64,000 nt of DNA from Chlorella sorokiniana (GCA_025917655.1 CP084612.1:186001-250000), one strand, 5' to 3'; counted from the stretch's first letter, positions 45,401 through 60,691 are shown. Numbers and translations are program-made. The notes: generated by a model from the letters alone, not told the origin.

Positions 45401-48400
45401 GCCTCCTGACATGCACCACGTTGCTTGTACTGCCTGTGGTACCACCCTCATCTGTACTGCGCCCGGCACCGCAGGACGTCAAGGTCATGGTGGCGGACAA
45501 GGCGCGGGAGGCGAGCTGCGTGGCCCTGGCGGCCCTTGTGGCGGCGCTGCAGCGGCAGCGCCAGAAGGCGGTGCTGCGCTGGGTGGGGCGGGACGGCCAG
45601 GTGGGTCTGGCTGGACTGCCAGCATGCTGCCTGCCTGTCTGCTGTGTGGCTCCGTGGGGAGCCCTCCTTCATCCTCATCCCAATATTGGCTCTGCAGCAG
45701 GGCGGGCGCGGCCCCGCTCGCCCCCAATCTGCGCGGCGCTGTTCCGCCGCCCTCCCTGCCTCAACAACCCCCCTCCCGTCCCCTCTCTCCACCCCATGCC
45801 CCCTCACCCTCACCCACCCCCTCTGCCCACCCCACTGTGCTGGCAGCCCCCGTGCTGATGCTGGCGTCCCCTGTGGCGGGCGGTGCCGGTACGGCCCCGC
45901 ACCTGCTGCTCAACTCCCTGCCCTTCATGGAAGACATGCGGGACTACCGCTTTCCCTCCTTCACCAAGAAGGCGTGGTGGGTGGGTGGGTGTGGTGTGGT
46001 GCATATTGTGTTTCTTGTTTCTCGTTTGAACGGGGGAGGGGGCGGGATGGGGGGCGCCCGCAGCGGCAGCATGTGCACAAGGGGGTGTTGTCAACAGCTG
46101 AGTGGGGGTGACTGAACAGATTGGGGCATCACGGGAGGCGGGGGGGGCGACAACGAAGCAGAGCAAGATCGGCAGGGGGAAGGGGTGGTTTAATACGGCG
46201 GCGGGAGGCGAGGGGGCCGGCGTCGCGCCCGAGCCTCGCCGCCCCGCTGCTCCGCCGCTCGCTGCCGCTGCAGGGCCCCCACCGAGGAGCAGCTGGATGC
46301 TGCGGCGGCGCTGGTGCGTGCCTTCGACCTTGGCTCAGGCGCGGTTTTGCCAGCTGGCACAGCCCTGAAGGGCGCAGCTGCTGCCGGTGTCTGCGGTTTC
46401 TTGCTGGCCTGCGCCCTCTGCTGCTCTGCACGCCCTGCTTTTTGCCTTGCCGTCGCTGGCGCTGCACCTTTCGCCTGCACCCCTGCAACGGCCTTCTGCC
46501 CTCCTGTGCACCACCAGACGATATATTGGCAACAACACATCCTGGCCAGCCTGCTGGTGTGGGTTTCTTGACGCGTTGCCCTGCCTGCTGCTGCCGCCGC
46601 CCACGCAGGCGACGCAGAGCACCTTCAGCCGGAGCGCACAGGCGACCCAGCCCTGCACCGTTTGTACTGGGAGTGTGGGCGCAGGTGGGGGAGGTACTGG
46701 GCAGTGATGTCGCCATGTATCGCTTTTATCCAGGGCTGTCCTGGCCGCTTTCCAACCCATTGCGGGTGCCGCTGCCGCGGTGCCAGGAGCGGCTTGGCAG
46801 CATGCCCAGCTGCTGCTTCCTGCACCTGCCGCCGCTGCGGCTGCAGGCAGAGGATGGTCCCGTTCCCCCCGCCGCCGTCCTCACAGCACTCTCCTCTTTA
46901 TCACACAGGCACCTTTTCCTGTGTTGTACCTGTTGTACCGCAGGGTGGTGGACCCGACCGTACCGCTGCAGGAGGAAGATGCCCTGGTGGGTGTCGCCGC
47001 CCGTCGCTCCGCCCTCTGCAACCCCCACCCGCCCGCCGCCCCGCAGGCTGCCACTGGCCACTCCTGCGGCGGCTGACTGCAAAGGCTGCATCCGGGGTTG
47101 CCGCCTGGGACCGTCTTCGCAGAGTGCTGCACCTTGTGTGTGGGCCGCTGCAGACTGCTGCAGCCGCTACCCCCAAAACCCCATTCCAGCCACAGCTAGC
47201 TCACACCCCATCAGCGCCCGCGTGACACCCAGCCCCACCCACTAGCACCCCACCCCCAAGCAGGCAAGGGAAGTGCTGGAGCCGCACCCGGAGCGCCACC
47301 CAGGCGCCGCCGAGGCGCTGGCGGCGGCGCGGGCAGCGTTTCCCATGAACCAGGAAGCGCGGGCGCGGCGGCGGGCGGCCGCGAGGGTGGGCACAGAGGC
47401 GCCGCGCGAGGACTATCAGCGCCTGGTGGCGGAGGAGGGTGAGGAGCGTGGGGGGGGGGGGGGGGGGGTGGGGGGATGTTTAAATCGCCCACAAGAAGGG
47501 TGTAAGCTGTCGGTGTTGCTGCTGCATTCGACGCTGAGCGGCGGCACCTCTGCCTCCCCGCTGCCATCAGCCACCTGCTTCTCGCTGCACCCTTGTCACC
47601 TTCATCACCTCTGTCAAACCAACACCATGGACGGTGTGCACCCTCGCTCACTAGCGCCCACCGCTGCCCCGCCCCCTTGGCCCCCCAGGTGGCCCCTCCC
47701 GCCTGGCCCTGGAGGCCCTGGCTGAGGCCATCCTAGATCTGGTGCTCAAACACCACAGCAGCTCGCGCTATCAGACGGTGGGTGGGTGGGAGGGTGGGGT
47801 AGTGGGTGGGTGGGAGAGTGGGTTGTGTTTGTTGCTATCTGGCATACGTCTTTGTGTGGTGGTGGTGGTTGTGATGGGTGCGGCTGTTGGGGGGCCGTTC
47901 CATATGTGGGAGAGGGGCCGGCAGCAAGAGCGGTGCCATGCCCTTCTAAGGTCTTCGGGCCACCGCATGGCTGGCAAGGGTCTGCCGCGCTGGGGCCCCG
48001 CCAGGCTGGCAGCCCACTCTCCTGCCCACAGCGCCCGCCACACGCACTCAAAATCCACTCCCTGCTTTAACACACACACACACGCGCTGCACGCGCGCAC
48101 ATACCCCCACCCTCACAAGCAGGCCGTTGAGCTGGTGGATCTACTGCGGGCGACTGCGCCGCCGCCAACCAGCCCGACCTCTTCAACGACTTCTTGGAGC
48201 GGGTGGAGCGCCGGTGAGGGCGGGCAGGAGTGGTTGCTGTGCTGGGGCTGACTGTTCTGGGGAGTGGTTCGCGTGTCTATTTTGTTGGTGCTGCTGGTCA
48301 AGGGGTTGGGGGCCGCCCGCTGGCGCCCCTGCTGGCGGCCGCCGCGCACCACACAGCACGGCCCCGCCCAGGCCGCGCGCAGCGCAAGCGGGCGCCTCCC

Positions 48401-48610
48401 TCGCAGCCCGTGTCATCGTGCCCGCATGCCTGACTTGCCTGCCTCTTTGCACGCGCCCGCCGCAGGTGCCGCGGCGACGAGGGCAAGTGCGAGTTTTGGA
48501 AGTGGCTGTGCCGCCGTGAGGTGACGCTGCTGAGCCGGGAGGAGGCGCCCGCCAGCCAGCTGGACCCCGCCGCCACGCGGGATTGGTACACGCAGCACCG
48601 CATGCAGTGA
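41908..48610 (+). CDS. KU80: Ku80, DNA double-strand-break end-binding subunit
   Basis: With Ku70 it forms the ring that loads on DNA ends in non-homologous end joining and at telomeres. About 20 exons. The von Willebrand-like N-terminal domain begins ECVVLVLDVGPRMHP (41908), then ILHRTRDDVCLLLFGT (42217), DYAHITEAHE, SDFKEALAVAAAVLVGD, RIVLLSNLCWP and REIALEVLHLDD. The Ku core has QLRIAVKVSGKTMKEKFP across an intron at 44310, GANLVPVEEGQRQEFKFP (44955), LLGFLPEDAVPRHFYMH (45210), VKVMVADKAREASCVALAAL (45481), HLLLNSLPFMEDMRDYRFPS (45902), and PTEEQLDAAAALVRAFDL (46278). The C-terminal arm has REVLEPHPERHPGAAEALA. The C-terminal helical domain (47700-48610) has ALEALAEAILDLVLKHHSS, DFLERVERR, and EFWKWLCRREVTLLSREEA. 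It ends TRDWYTQHRMQ, without the acidic DNA-PKcs-binding tail of vertebrates. The first exon, with the start codon, was not identified. Confidence 0.9.
42001..42057 (+). repeat. GT microsatellite followed by poly-G
   Basis: Eight or so GT units, then G-rich text with runs up to ten, in the intron after the first recognised Ku80 exon. Confidence 0.85.
42374..42439 (+). repeat. GT microsatellite
   Basis: About thirty GT units with one GTAGAT interruption, immediately downstream of a Ku80 exon donor (42350). Confidence 0.9.
47451..47475 (+). repeat. Poly-G tract in Ku80 intron
   Basis: A nearly pure G run with a single T, just after the VAEEG exon donor. Such tracts are error-prone in assembly. 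Confidence 0.8.
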
Positions 48611-49660
48611 GCTGCCACTCGCAAGGCGCGGCGCCCCTGCGCGTCCAGCGGGGCGTGCTGCGGTCAGCGGGCAGCGGCGGCGGGGGACGTGGCGCCGCTG
48701 TGCCCATTCAGCGGGGGCGCTGGGCGCGGATGCGGCGGCGGCTTCCGTGCCCGCGCCCGCGCTCCCCTCCCCCTGCTGGCCACCCTTCAGGGCCATGCGC
48801 CCCGCCTGCAGACCCACACACGGCCCTCCAGCATGTGAAGCAGCGGCAGGCTGGCACACATGGCGCTGCCCACGTGTGGCACAGGGCGGCGGGCCCAGCT
48901 AGCGGCCGGCTTCCCGATGTCCCAGGGAAGTGCGTGCGAAGGTGTATCCGCTGGGGCGAGCACTCATTTTCACTTTAAACAAGCTCTGATCGCAATTTAA
49001 CTGACTCTCAAGCGTTGGAAGGCGCAATTTCTCCTTATCAGGCCTGGCCTCGGTCACATGCGGTAATCACCCAGGCGTTAACTCACCTCTTTTGCATAGG
49101 TGAGATTCGCTCGCTCCTCAAGCATTCAAACAAGCCGCCCGCGGCCTGTCGCCCGCGGTACCTCGTCCGGCTGCTGAAAAAGTGCGTCCCCTCTTCCAAC
49201 CTGGCTTCTTCCGGCCGGTGGCAGCCCGCGGCTCCTGTGTATATCAAGTTTCCCATCGGAAATTTAGGCATTACTTGACGGACCTGGGGCTGCGAGGGCA
49301 GCTGGCTGCTTTGGTCACAGAAAACCCCACCACAACCTGCTCCGCTCCGCCTGTAGGCCTCCTCAATTGGGCTTTTGAAAGCTCGCTTTAGGCCAGGTGA
49401 GCTCAACAGCGACGCTTGCAACAGGCGCGAGCTCCTGTCTCCTGGTCCCCCCCGCGGCCCGCGAGCTTTTCGTATGCCTGGCCTGCAACTACGGCCACGA
49501 GGCGACCGCAATGAGGATGGGAATGCCTCCCTGCGTGCTACCCCCGCCTGCACGGCGGATGGGAGTTGACGGCGGCGACTGCAGCTAGGCGTGGCGGCAG
49601 CAGCTGCCGCTCCTTCCGCCAGCCGCCACCGTAGAATGCTGGGCGACCTCTCACAGACGC
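48611..49660. other. Intergenic, no supported gene
   Basis: Ku80 3' UTR and promoter of the secreted oxidase gene. An A/T-richer zone at 48960-49110 probably marks the promoter. A minus-strand open frame of over 200 codons (49083-49739) has no protein-like composition and overlaps the next gene; it was not accepted. Confidence 0.4.
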
Positions 49661-52600
49661 ATGCCGTGCCGCCGCAACCGCAGGCCTCCCTGGATGGAAG
49701 CAGCGCCCGGCCGCCATGCCCCCCACACCGCCGCCGCACGGAGCCCGCCCGGGCTGGCCCTGGCCGCTCTGCTGGCGCTTGCCGCCCTGCCCGGCCTGGC
49801 CTCCGGCCACGCCTTCATCAGCGAACCCGTGTCTCGTAACTGGAGGATCAACTGGCAGTACTGCCCGCACTGCTGTGAGCACGCCATGCGTCCCGTGCCG
49901 TGCCGCTTGCTAGCGGCAGCGCTGCCCCTGCCTCTGCTGTTGTGCTATAGCAGCCACCGCTGTTTGGCCGCGGACCCTGCGCAATCGCTGTCGCTCCTCT
50001 CAAACTGCCACCAGCTGCTTCTCCAACTCTGCATACACGCTTGCCAGTCGGCCAGGCTGTTGCTTGCTCCCCGCTGTTGCTGCCTCGTCAGCGGCGGTCC
50101 AGCTCCGCCTTGCCCCCCCCTTCGGAGAGCCAGCCCCGCTCTTCCAGCCCTCCCTCCACCACCCACCAGCCCTCCCTCCCTCAACCACTTGCCCCCCACA
50201 CACACACACACAGTGAACTTTGGCGGCCCGCAGAACGCCTTCAACAACAGCCAGCTCACGTGGCCCGACACCCTGGCGCCGGTGTGCGGCGAGTACGACC
50301 CGCTGGTCGCCAACCCGGGCCCCATCGTCGCCACCTACTCCTCCGGCCAGGGTGGGCGCCTGCAGCCAGCCTGCCCGCCAGGCCGCCAGCTTGGAGGCCC
50401 AGCCCGTTTCATTCTGCTGCCTGCTGCGGCCCGTGTCACGGCACGGCGTAAGCACGTGCCGCCACCTCCCACAGCCCCCCGGACACACACATCACCCCCC
50501 ACCCCCACCGCGCTCTCACGTCACTGCACCCCCTCCCCCACCCCCTGGCAGCCATCGACGTCTCCGTCTTCTTCTCCACCCAGCATGGGGGCGCCACGTC
50601 TTCCGCCTCTGCCCAGATCCCGACAACGCCACCAAGGCTTGCTTCGACTCTTATGAGCTGCAGCGGTGAGGGGCGCGCAGCCGTGTGGATAGAAAGATCA
50701 GACCAGCTGCCCCCCCCCCCCATCCCGCTTGTTGGCTGTGCGGCTCGCAAGTCGAAATGTCCAAGCCGTGTGCTGCCCTGCCCACAAGCGTCCTCCTCCT
50801 TCCTCGCTTGCTTTCCGTTTCCCACCCAAGCCCATCCCCGTCCCACCCCCACCCCACTCCCTGCAGGGAGGACGGGCAGGGCCCATACGCCTGGTCCCCG
50901 TGCGCGGCGGCCCGTGCCCGGCGCGGTGTGGAGCCAGACGCAGCTGGGGGCGCTGCCGGGAGAGCTGTACACGTGGCGGTACCTGCTGCCAGCGGCGCTG
51001 ACCTGCGAGCGCTGCGTGCTGCAGGTGGGGGCGGTGCCGGCCTGAGAAGCAGGGCCGCTGGGACGTGCGGGGGTGGGGGTGTGGGTGGGGGTGGGGGCAA
51101 CGCTGTTGCATGCTTGAAACCCGACTATACAAAGCTGTCGCACGCCTGGCCCAGGGGCAGTTGCGGGACGTGTCGCTCGAGCTGGTCGGGCTTGGCATGG
51201 CGCGCCCTGCTGGCCGCCCAGCCCCCGCCCGCCGCCCCGCCACGCCCCCACCCCTCCTCGCACCCACACGCTGCGCGCGCTGTGCCCGCTGTGCCCGCAG
51301 TGGTGGTGGACCACCGCCAACTCGTGCCAGGTGCCGGGGGCGCCGACCTATGTGGGCTCCGACAACATGGCCTGGTGCAACACCAAGGGCGCCAACCCAG
51401 AGGAGGTGCGGAGTCCTGCCGTTCCCACTGTTTTCCTGAATCCTTTTCTTCTGTTATCTTTCAATGTGTGTGTGGGGCGGGTGGGGTGTTGCAGCGGCGG
51501 TGGCGGTTGGGCAGATCTGAAGGGGGCAGGCGTTGCTGCATCTGCGCCGCCCCCGCCCCCTGCCCACCCCACTCCACCGCTCTCCCCTCCCACACTGCTC
51601 GCCCGCCCCCTTCTCACACAGTGCATTCCTTTTCTCCCCCTCTTCGCCCCCCCCCCGCAGTTCTACAACTGCGCCGACATACGCATCACAGTGCAGCCGC
51701 CCGCCTCCCCCCCCCCCCGCCCGCTCCCCGCCCCCGCCCTCGCCGCCGCCGCGGCCGAGCCCGTCGCCCAAGCCGCCCTCGCCGAGCCCGCCCCGCCCAA
51801 GCCCCCGTCACCCAGCCCGCCGCCCCCAAGCCCTCGCCGCCGCCGCGGCCGAGCCCGTCGCCCAAGCCCCCTTCGCCACGCCCGCCCCTGCCCAAGCCCC
51901 CATCACCCAGCCCGTCGCCCCCAAGCCCTCGCCGCCGCCGCCGGCCGAGCCCTCGCCGGTTTGCCGCCGCCTCCGCGGCCGCGCCCTCGCCGCGGCCCCC
52001 TCCGTCGCCGCCCAGCCGCCAGGCGCAGCTGTCGCAGTATTGCAACGCGACCAGCGCCGCCGCCTTCTGCGCAGACAAGCCCTACGACGCTCGCTACTAC
52101 GCAAACCTGCAGGCCGGCTGTGCCTGCTGGTTCCGCTGCCCCCCAGCCCCCAGCACCAGGCCACCGCGGGGTCTGCGTCGAGGGCCTGGCTTTCGACGTG
52201 AGCCGACCGCCCCGCCGGCCCGCCGCTGGCCCCCGCGGCAATTATTAGCTGGCTGCCCGCCGCGTGCTGCTGCTGGGGACGCGGGTCGGCCCGCGCACCT
52301 CTGCCCACTCCCTTCAACCTCCCGTGCCGCGCCTCCCGCACCAGTGTGCGCCCCACCCGCCGTTTACGAGGTTTTTACTCATTCCTGATGCTTTTGCTGG
52401 CCTGTGTCGCAGGATTTCAACCAATTCTGCAACTGGGCCAACGCCTTCACTTGCCAGCGATCGCTGGCCATCGCGGCGCCGCCGCCCTGTCGCCCTCCCC
52501 CCGCCGCCGCAGCCCAGCCCCCTTCAACCAGCCCCAAGCCGACCCCTCCCCCCCACGCCGCCCCAGCCTCGGCCCCAGCCTCCCCACCGCGGCCAAAGCC

Positions 52601-52810
52601 CCGCCCGCCGCCACCCAAGCCCAAGCCCCGCCCGCCGCCACCCAGGCCTAAGCCACGCCCGCCGCCACCCAAGCCCAAGCCCCGCCCGCCGCCGCCAAGG
52701 CCCAGGCCACGCCCGCCGCCGCCCAAGCCCAAGCCGCGCCCCCGCCGCCAAGGCCCAGGCCACGCCCGCCGCCGCCGCGGCCGCGCCCCAGGGCAGGGAG
52801 GCGGCTGTAA
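49661..52810 (+). CDS. Secreted LPMO-like (chitin-binding type 3/AA10-like) protein with proline-rich rod and Cys-rich modules
   Basis: A signal peptide (GLALAALLALAALPGLASG) is followed by mature HAFISEPVSRNWRINW, so cleavage would expose His-1 of a copper histidine brace. Exon 1 ends at 49874 in YCPHC and joins in phase to LNFGGPQNAFNNSQLTWPD and PVCGEYDPLVANPGP (50214-50351). Then come IDVSVFFSTQHGG and RHVFRLCPDPDNATKACFD (50552-50665), where QHGG supplies the likely second His. LYTWRYLLPAALTCERCVLQ (50963-51024) and WWTTANSCQVPGAPTYVGSD (51301) finish the catalytic domain with FYNCADIRITVQPP. A Pro/Ser/Lys rod (51690-52010) follows, then QYCNATSAAAFCADKPYDA, GCACWFRC, DFNQFCNWANAFTCQ, and a KPKPRPPPP rod ending in TAA at 52808-52810. 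LPMOs cleave crystalline chitin or cellulose oxidatively; the rods resemble hydroxyproline-rich wall proteins. A G-run break (50586-50590) shifts frame; others lie in the rods. Confidence 0.75.
52596..52745 (+). repeat. 27-bp coding minisatellite (Pro/Lys/Arg rod)
   Basis: Five to six imperfect copies of a 27-base unit encoding KPRPPPPKP-type repeats in the last exon of the LPMO-like gene. Confidence 0.85.
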
Positions 52811-53831
52811 GCTGCCGGCGTGGCCAGGCTGCTGGGTGGCAGCCCGCAAGGAGAGCCGTCACTGCCCTTCCCTCACACTTTCTCACACATTTGCCGCCCC
52901 AGCGCATGCTGCATCTCGCCCACCCCTTTGCTTCGTTTCTACCCTTTTGTTTGACCCCACCTTTCGGACTTCAGCCCCGCACATGCGCACTGTGACTGAC
53001 CTGCACCGCTGGCTGAACCCCAATGCCGGCCTGCGCCCAGCCTGCGCCGCCAGTGCGCTTGCCAGCACGTGGCGGCATGCACATGGGCCGCAAGCAGCGG
53101 CAAGTTGGCGACGCTGGCCCGGCCCCTTTCCTCCAGACCACGTCCAGTTCCCAGCCCAAGCATTTTTGGGCTGGCTGCTCCCCTCCCGACCGGTTGACCT
53201 CAGCTCGCTTCCCGAATCACAGCAGTGCACACTGCACTTGATCCCCCTACCCCCCGATCCCCATAGCCCTTCCAAATGCGCCACCTTACCTATTCCCCCC
53301 ACTCACCCCCATCTCCCCTGCCGGTTTCACTTGCATGCACCCAACCCCTGGCGGCCCCCCGGGCGGTGATGGAGCCGCTCTGCTGGGCCCAGGCCAAGCA
53401 GCAGGCTGCCCTTGGCGCGGAGCTCCCGACATAGTTTCATGCTTTGGCCCTGCAAGGCTCTTGAGTTGGACAAGGCAATGCGCCTGAGACAATACCAGTG
53501 GATACTCACAAGGCGGCGAGTCGCCGCTTGGCCGCATTGCTGCCGCTGGAGGGCAAAGCGACGGTGGATGGCGCGGAAGGTCCAAGGCCGTGCATCATCA
53601 CAAGGATGGATTGGTGCCGCTTATGGCCTTACTGGAAAAGGCCTTGTGCGCAGAATCTGCGCTGGCCCCGAGAAGGCGCCCAATAGGGGTTGGCTGCGAA
53701 AAGCTGTTCTTACATATGTTGTTATTACGCAAAGACCCTGCCCACACTCAACGTGGGGCTCCCGCACATTTTTCATCGGCCCCCACGTGCGCCGGACGAG
53801 TCGCAACGCATAGCCGACATTTACCTGATCG
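52811..53831. other. Intergenic, no supported gene
   Basis: 3' region of the LPMO-like gene and promoter of the next. Several open frames, none with protein-like features. Confidence 0.4.
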
Positions 53832-56140
53832 ATGGAGGATCTTGCTGCCGCCCTAGCAGCCGCAATAGGCAGCCAGAACAACGCAGCCAACACAGCCACT
53901 TCACTGCAGGCCGCGCTGCCCTCGGCCCTGTTTGTTAGGTACGCAAAGCAACCAAGTGCCGAGCGGTTACGCTCCGCAGGGCTTGAGACTGCAGGGGCTC
54001 CTGACTGTCTGCCGCCGCCGCCCGTCGCCCGCCCCCGCTTTGCTGTGCAGAGCCTCCGTGCGGAGCGGGCATGGGCTCTTTGTTACAGACGACCTTTTGC
54101 GAGCGGGAAGCTTGGAGCTGAGCGTCGCATCGCTCCAGAACAGCCTTGGGGGCATTGCGATGGTGCAGGAGCGCCCAGTGGTGGTATCCCTGCCCTCGGG
54201 CCTGGCGGCCCCAGCCACATCCCACGTGCTCTGTGTGCCTGTCGCTCTGCAGCCTGCAGCCAGCCAGCGCAGCAGCAGCAGCTCCATGGCAGCCACCATG
54301 ACTGCAGCAAGAGCAGGAGCAGCGCCGCTGTACGTGGGCGCTCTCATGGCGGGGTGCAGCAGCGCTGTCGGCCCGCCGCCGCACCTCCTGGGGCAGCTGG
54401 AGGCGCTGGCAGCGGCGGCGGCGCCATACTTTCTTTTGCTGGCTGCCACCAAGGCGGATGAAATGGCAGCCATGCTGAAGCTGCGCGCTGCCGATTGCAC
54501 CTGCTGCCCGGAAGACCAGCGGCGAGATTCGCCGCCAGAGGCGTGCACCCAGCCCCCGCCACACCCCGGCTCTGTTGGCGCCTCGGGCCCCACCCCAGCC
54601 ATTGCCGGCGGCGTCGGCCGCAGTGAAGCTACAGCGGCGCTGCAGGCTTTGCAGGCGGCTGCCGAGGCGGGGCCATTGCGCCTTACAGCCGCGCTGGGCA
54701 CTTCCGCCGCCACCGACGGGCGGTCGAGCGGCAGCATGGCTGCCGCCACTCCGCGCTGGGCATGCCTCGCTTCTCGCAATGTGTTTGGAACTGAGTCATC
54801 AGACAGCGACGGAAGTCCCGAGCGCGAGGCGGACCCCAAGTCGCACCTGAGGAAGCCGCAGCAGCCGCCGCCGCATGCCGTCGCCGCCGCTCGGGCGTGG
54901 TCGGGGCAGCCTGCTGCGATTCGCCGATCCCGCGCTGGAGGCACGCTTTGCGTCGGCCCACAACGCCGCCCTGCGCCGCAGCGACGCGGCCTTTGCTGCG
55001 CTGCACCTCGCCGCGGGGCTCAGCTGCGCGGCGGTACGTCCCGCTGCCCTGTTGGCCAGCCCCGCTGCGCTGGCGCTGGTGGGCGCCACGGCGGCGGCGC
55101 TACTGTGCATGGCGGCCGCCCCCGCCAGGTGGGCCTGAGTGGTGTGCTGCGGTCGTTGCAACTTGGCAGCAAGTGTGGTGCGCGAAGCATCCCGCAGTCC
55201 TCTTGCACCAGACAGCGTGGCGACACCCTGCACCCCCACTCTCGCCCCCGACTCTCACCCCACACCCGCCCCCTAGCAGGTACCTGCGCCACCGGGAGGC
55301 CCTGCTGGCAGCGCTGCTGCTGCTGCACGCTGCGCTGCTCCGCTGGGCCCCGCTGCCGCTGCCGGCGGGGGCGCTGCCCGGCGTGGGGCGCCCTGCTGCC
55401 CTGGCTGCTGCGCGCAACGGGCTGCGAGGCGCTGGCGCTCTTCTCGCTTGGCTTCAAGGCGAGCTGCGGCCGATCGATGGGAACTGAGCTTGCTGGGGGC
55501 CGGATAAGCGGGGCTGTTGCGGAGGCCTTCCGCGGTGCAGCCGCTGTTTGACTTGACAGCGCAGGCCGCTCAATGCAGGCCTGTTGGGTTGTACTTGCCC
55601 AGCTTGCCCCCTGGATCCTGAAGTATCTTTACTTCTACGTAAATGTAGAAAGTTTGCCCCCCCTTCTCCCGCAGCTCCGGTTCTGTGTCTTCCTCCCTGT
55701 GCAAGTCCTCTGCCTGGCCGTCGTCCTGCCGGCGCTCCAGGCCGGCTGCCCGGCAGCTTCTGCCGCCGCTCAGGGTGCGCCGCCGCGGGGTCGGAGGGCC
55801 ATGGGGCAACTGCTGGGCACATGCGCTTCAAGCATGGCGGGGCCCAAGCCTGCTTGGCGCGGGGCAAACACGCAGCGTGGGGGTGGTTGGTGTTGCTCAC
55901 GAGATCCCTGCGATTGCTGGCCGCTCCACGAGTGTGACCCACATCCCCTCCACCCCCCTTTCCCCCAGCAGACGCATGCCTGCCCTCCGACATCAGCCGC
56001 GCTGGCATGGCAGTCGTGCTGTCTCTGGGCGGGCTGCTACCTGCGGCGGCGATCGCCCTCGTCGAGTCGCGTGCGCGCCGCCGATTCGAGGCCGCGCTGC
56101 CGCTGCGCGGAGCGGCGGGCATGGGCCCCCGGGATGACCG
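53832..56140 (+). CDS. GAF-like domain plus multi-pass membrane protein, unknown function
   Basis: Exon 1 (53832-53938) encodes MEDLAAALAAAIGSQNNAAN and ends in ALPSALFV. It joins in phase 2 to exon 2 at 54051: RASVRSGHGLFVTDDLLRAG, SLGGIAMVQERPVVVSLP, SHVLCVPVALQP, then PLYVGALMAG, a sequence of strands and helices that fits a GAF-type ligand-binding domain. An Ala-rich linker with an acidic patch (TESSDSDGSPEREADPK) leads, after a frame change near 54870, to RFADPALEARFASAHNAAL and hydrophobic segments: ALALVGATAAALLCMAA, then YLRHREALLAALLLLHAALL (about 55280), LRATGCEALALFSLGF (about 55410), LAPWILKYLYFYVNVE (about 55610), PVQVLCLAVVLPALQ (55700), and GMAVVLSLGGLLPAAAIALV with VESRARRRFEAALPL (56006-56100). 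The end is uncertain. The protein may sense a small molecule at a membrane; that is inference only. Confidence 0.5.
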
Positions 56141-57273
56141 TCCAACGTGCGCATCGCAGGGCCCCTGTGGCCCCCTCCCATCATGCCTCGCACAACATGT
56201 CGCCCGATCCGCCTTTCGGTTCGTGTCGCAATCAAGTCGTGCTCTCGCCAACTTCGCCAACTGCCAACTCTGCTCCTTGTCAATGCCTTGCCGCCCTCAC
56301 CGCAGCCTGCCTGCCGCTACGATCGCCCCATCAACAGCCCCCTCATAAGCTCCAGCGTTCATTCCAGCTCACGCCTTCCCGCTCGCCACCATCACCTTGC
56401 CATCCAGCAGACTGTCCATGCCTGCCCCCGCCCCCTGTATCCACTTCTTCCTGCAGTTTTCACCGCTGCCACTGCCATCTTGAACCCAGTGTGCAACACA
56501 TTCTTTCTGCCTGCACGCCACCGCAGCGCAACCCCCTTTCCACCGCAGTACCATCTCCAGGACTGCCGCCTTTCCCGCTGCCGCTGCCTAGCGCCCGCGT
56601 CGAGCCGGCGCTGCTGCCACCGCTTTCCGCTGATGCTTGTGCGTTTCCCCTGCTCACATGCTGTTCATCTCACCCCTTCCATCTTCTCTGCCTGCCCTTT
56701 TGCACAACTGTGAGACACAACGCTCGAACAGCGCGGGCTCTTGGCAACAGCAGCCTGCGGGCTCGGTGGCCGCGCTGCCACGGCGAGAGAGCACCGCCCT
56801 GGGGGTAGGCAGGCCGCCACAGGTGTTGCTGTGCACTGCTTGTGGCTCTAAAGCCGCCACAAACACCGCTCCCGTCCCAGAGGAGCCTCCAGATTTTCGG
56901 CCTGCTGCCCTCTTAGCAGGGGCCTGAGCCAGCGGCAGTGAGGCTGGGGCAGGGTGCAACAGGGGCCAAACGCCCTCAAGAGTAAGTGCGCTTTGCCTGC
57001 AGCGAAAGTGATGCGCTGAACGCAAAACTGAAGCTTGGTTTTCCTCCCAATCTGTTCATCCCTTGTTTACCCAGGCGGCACCCTCGGCCTCCCGCCCAAA
57101 GGCATCGGCCCCCGCCCTACCGGCCGCCTTGTGGTGCCCATCTCATTCAGCTTGATCAAGATCGCACGGCTGCAACGGTGAGGCTGGCGAGCGCGAGGGT
57201 CGCTGGCGCACGGGGACATGGGCTGAGGTTGCCTCACACACTCACATTCACCCCCATTCCCTTCTTCTCGCAG
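56141..57273. other. Intergenic, pyrimidine-rich, no supported gene
   Basis: C/T-rich text with long open frames on both strands that have no family resemblance. It may contain a last exon of the membrane-protein gene and the 5' UTR (with an intron ending at 57273) of the reductase gene. Confidence 0.4.

Positions 57274-60691
<3,418 letters not shown>

Noticed and set aside
49083-49739. Minus-strand frame of 218 codons upstream of the LPMO-like gene
   Set aside because: No protein-like composition; it overlaps the signal-peptide exon of a better supported gene.
53932-55551. Single 539-codon plus-strand frame taken as one intron-free protein
   Set aside because: Its start lies in the first intron and its end is in the wrong frame for the hydrophobic segments; the joined exon model fits better.
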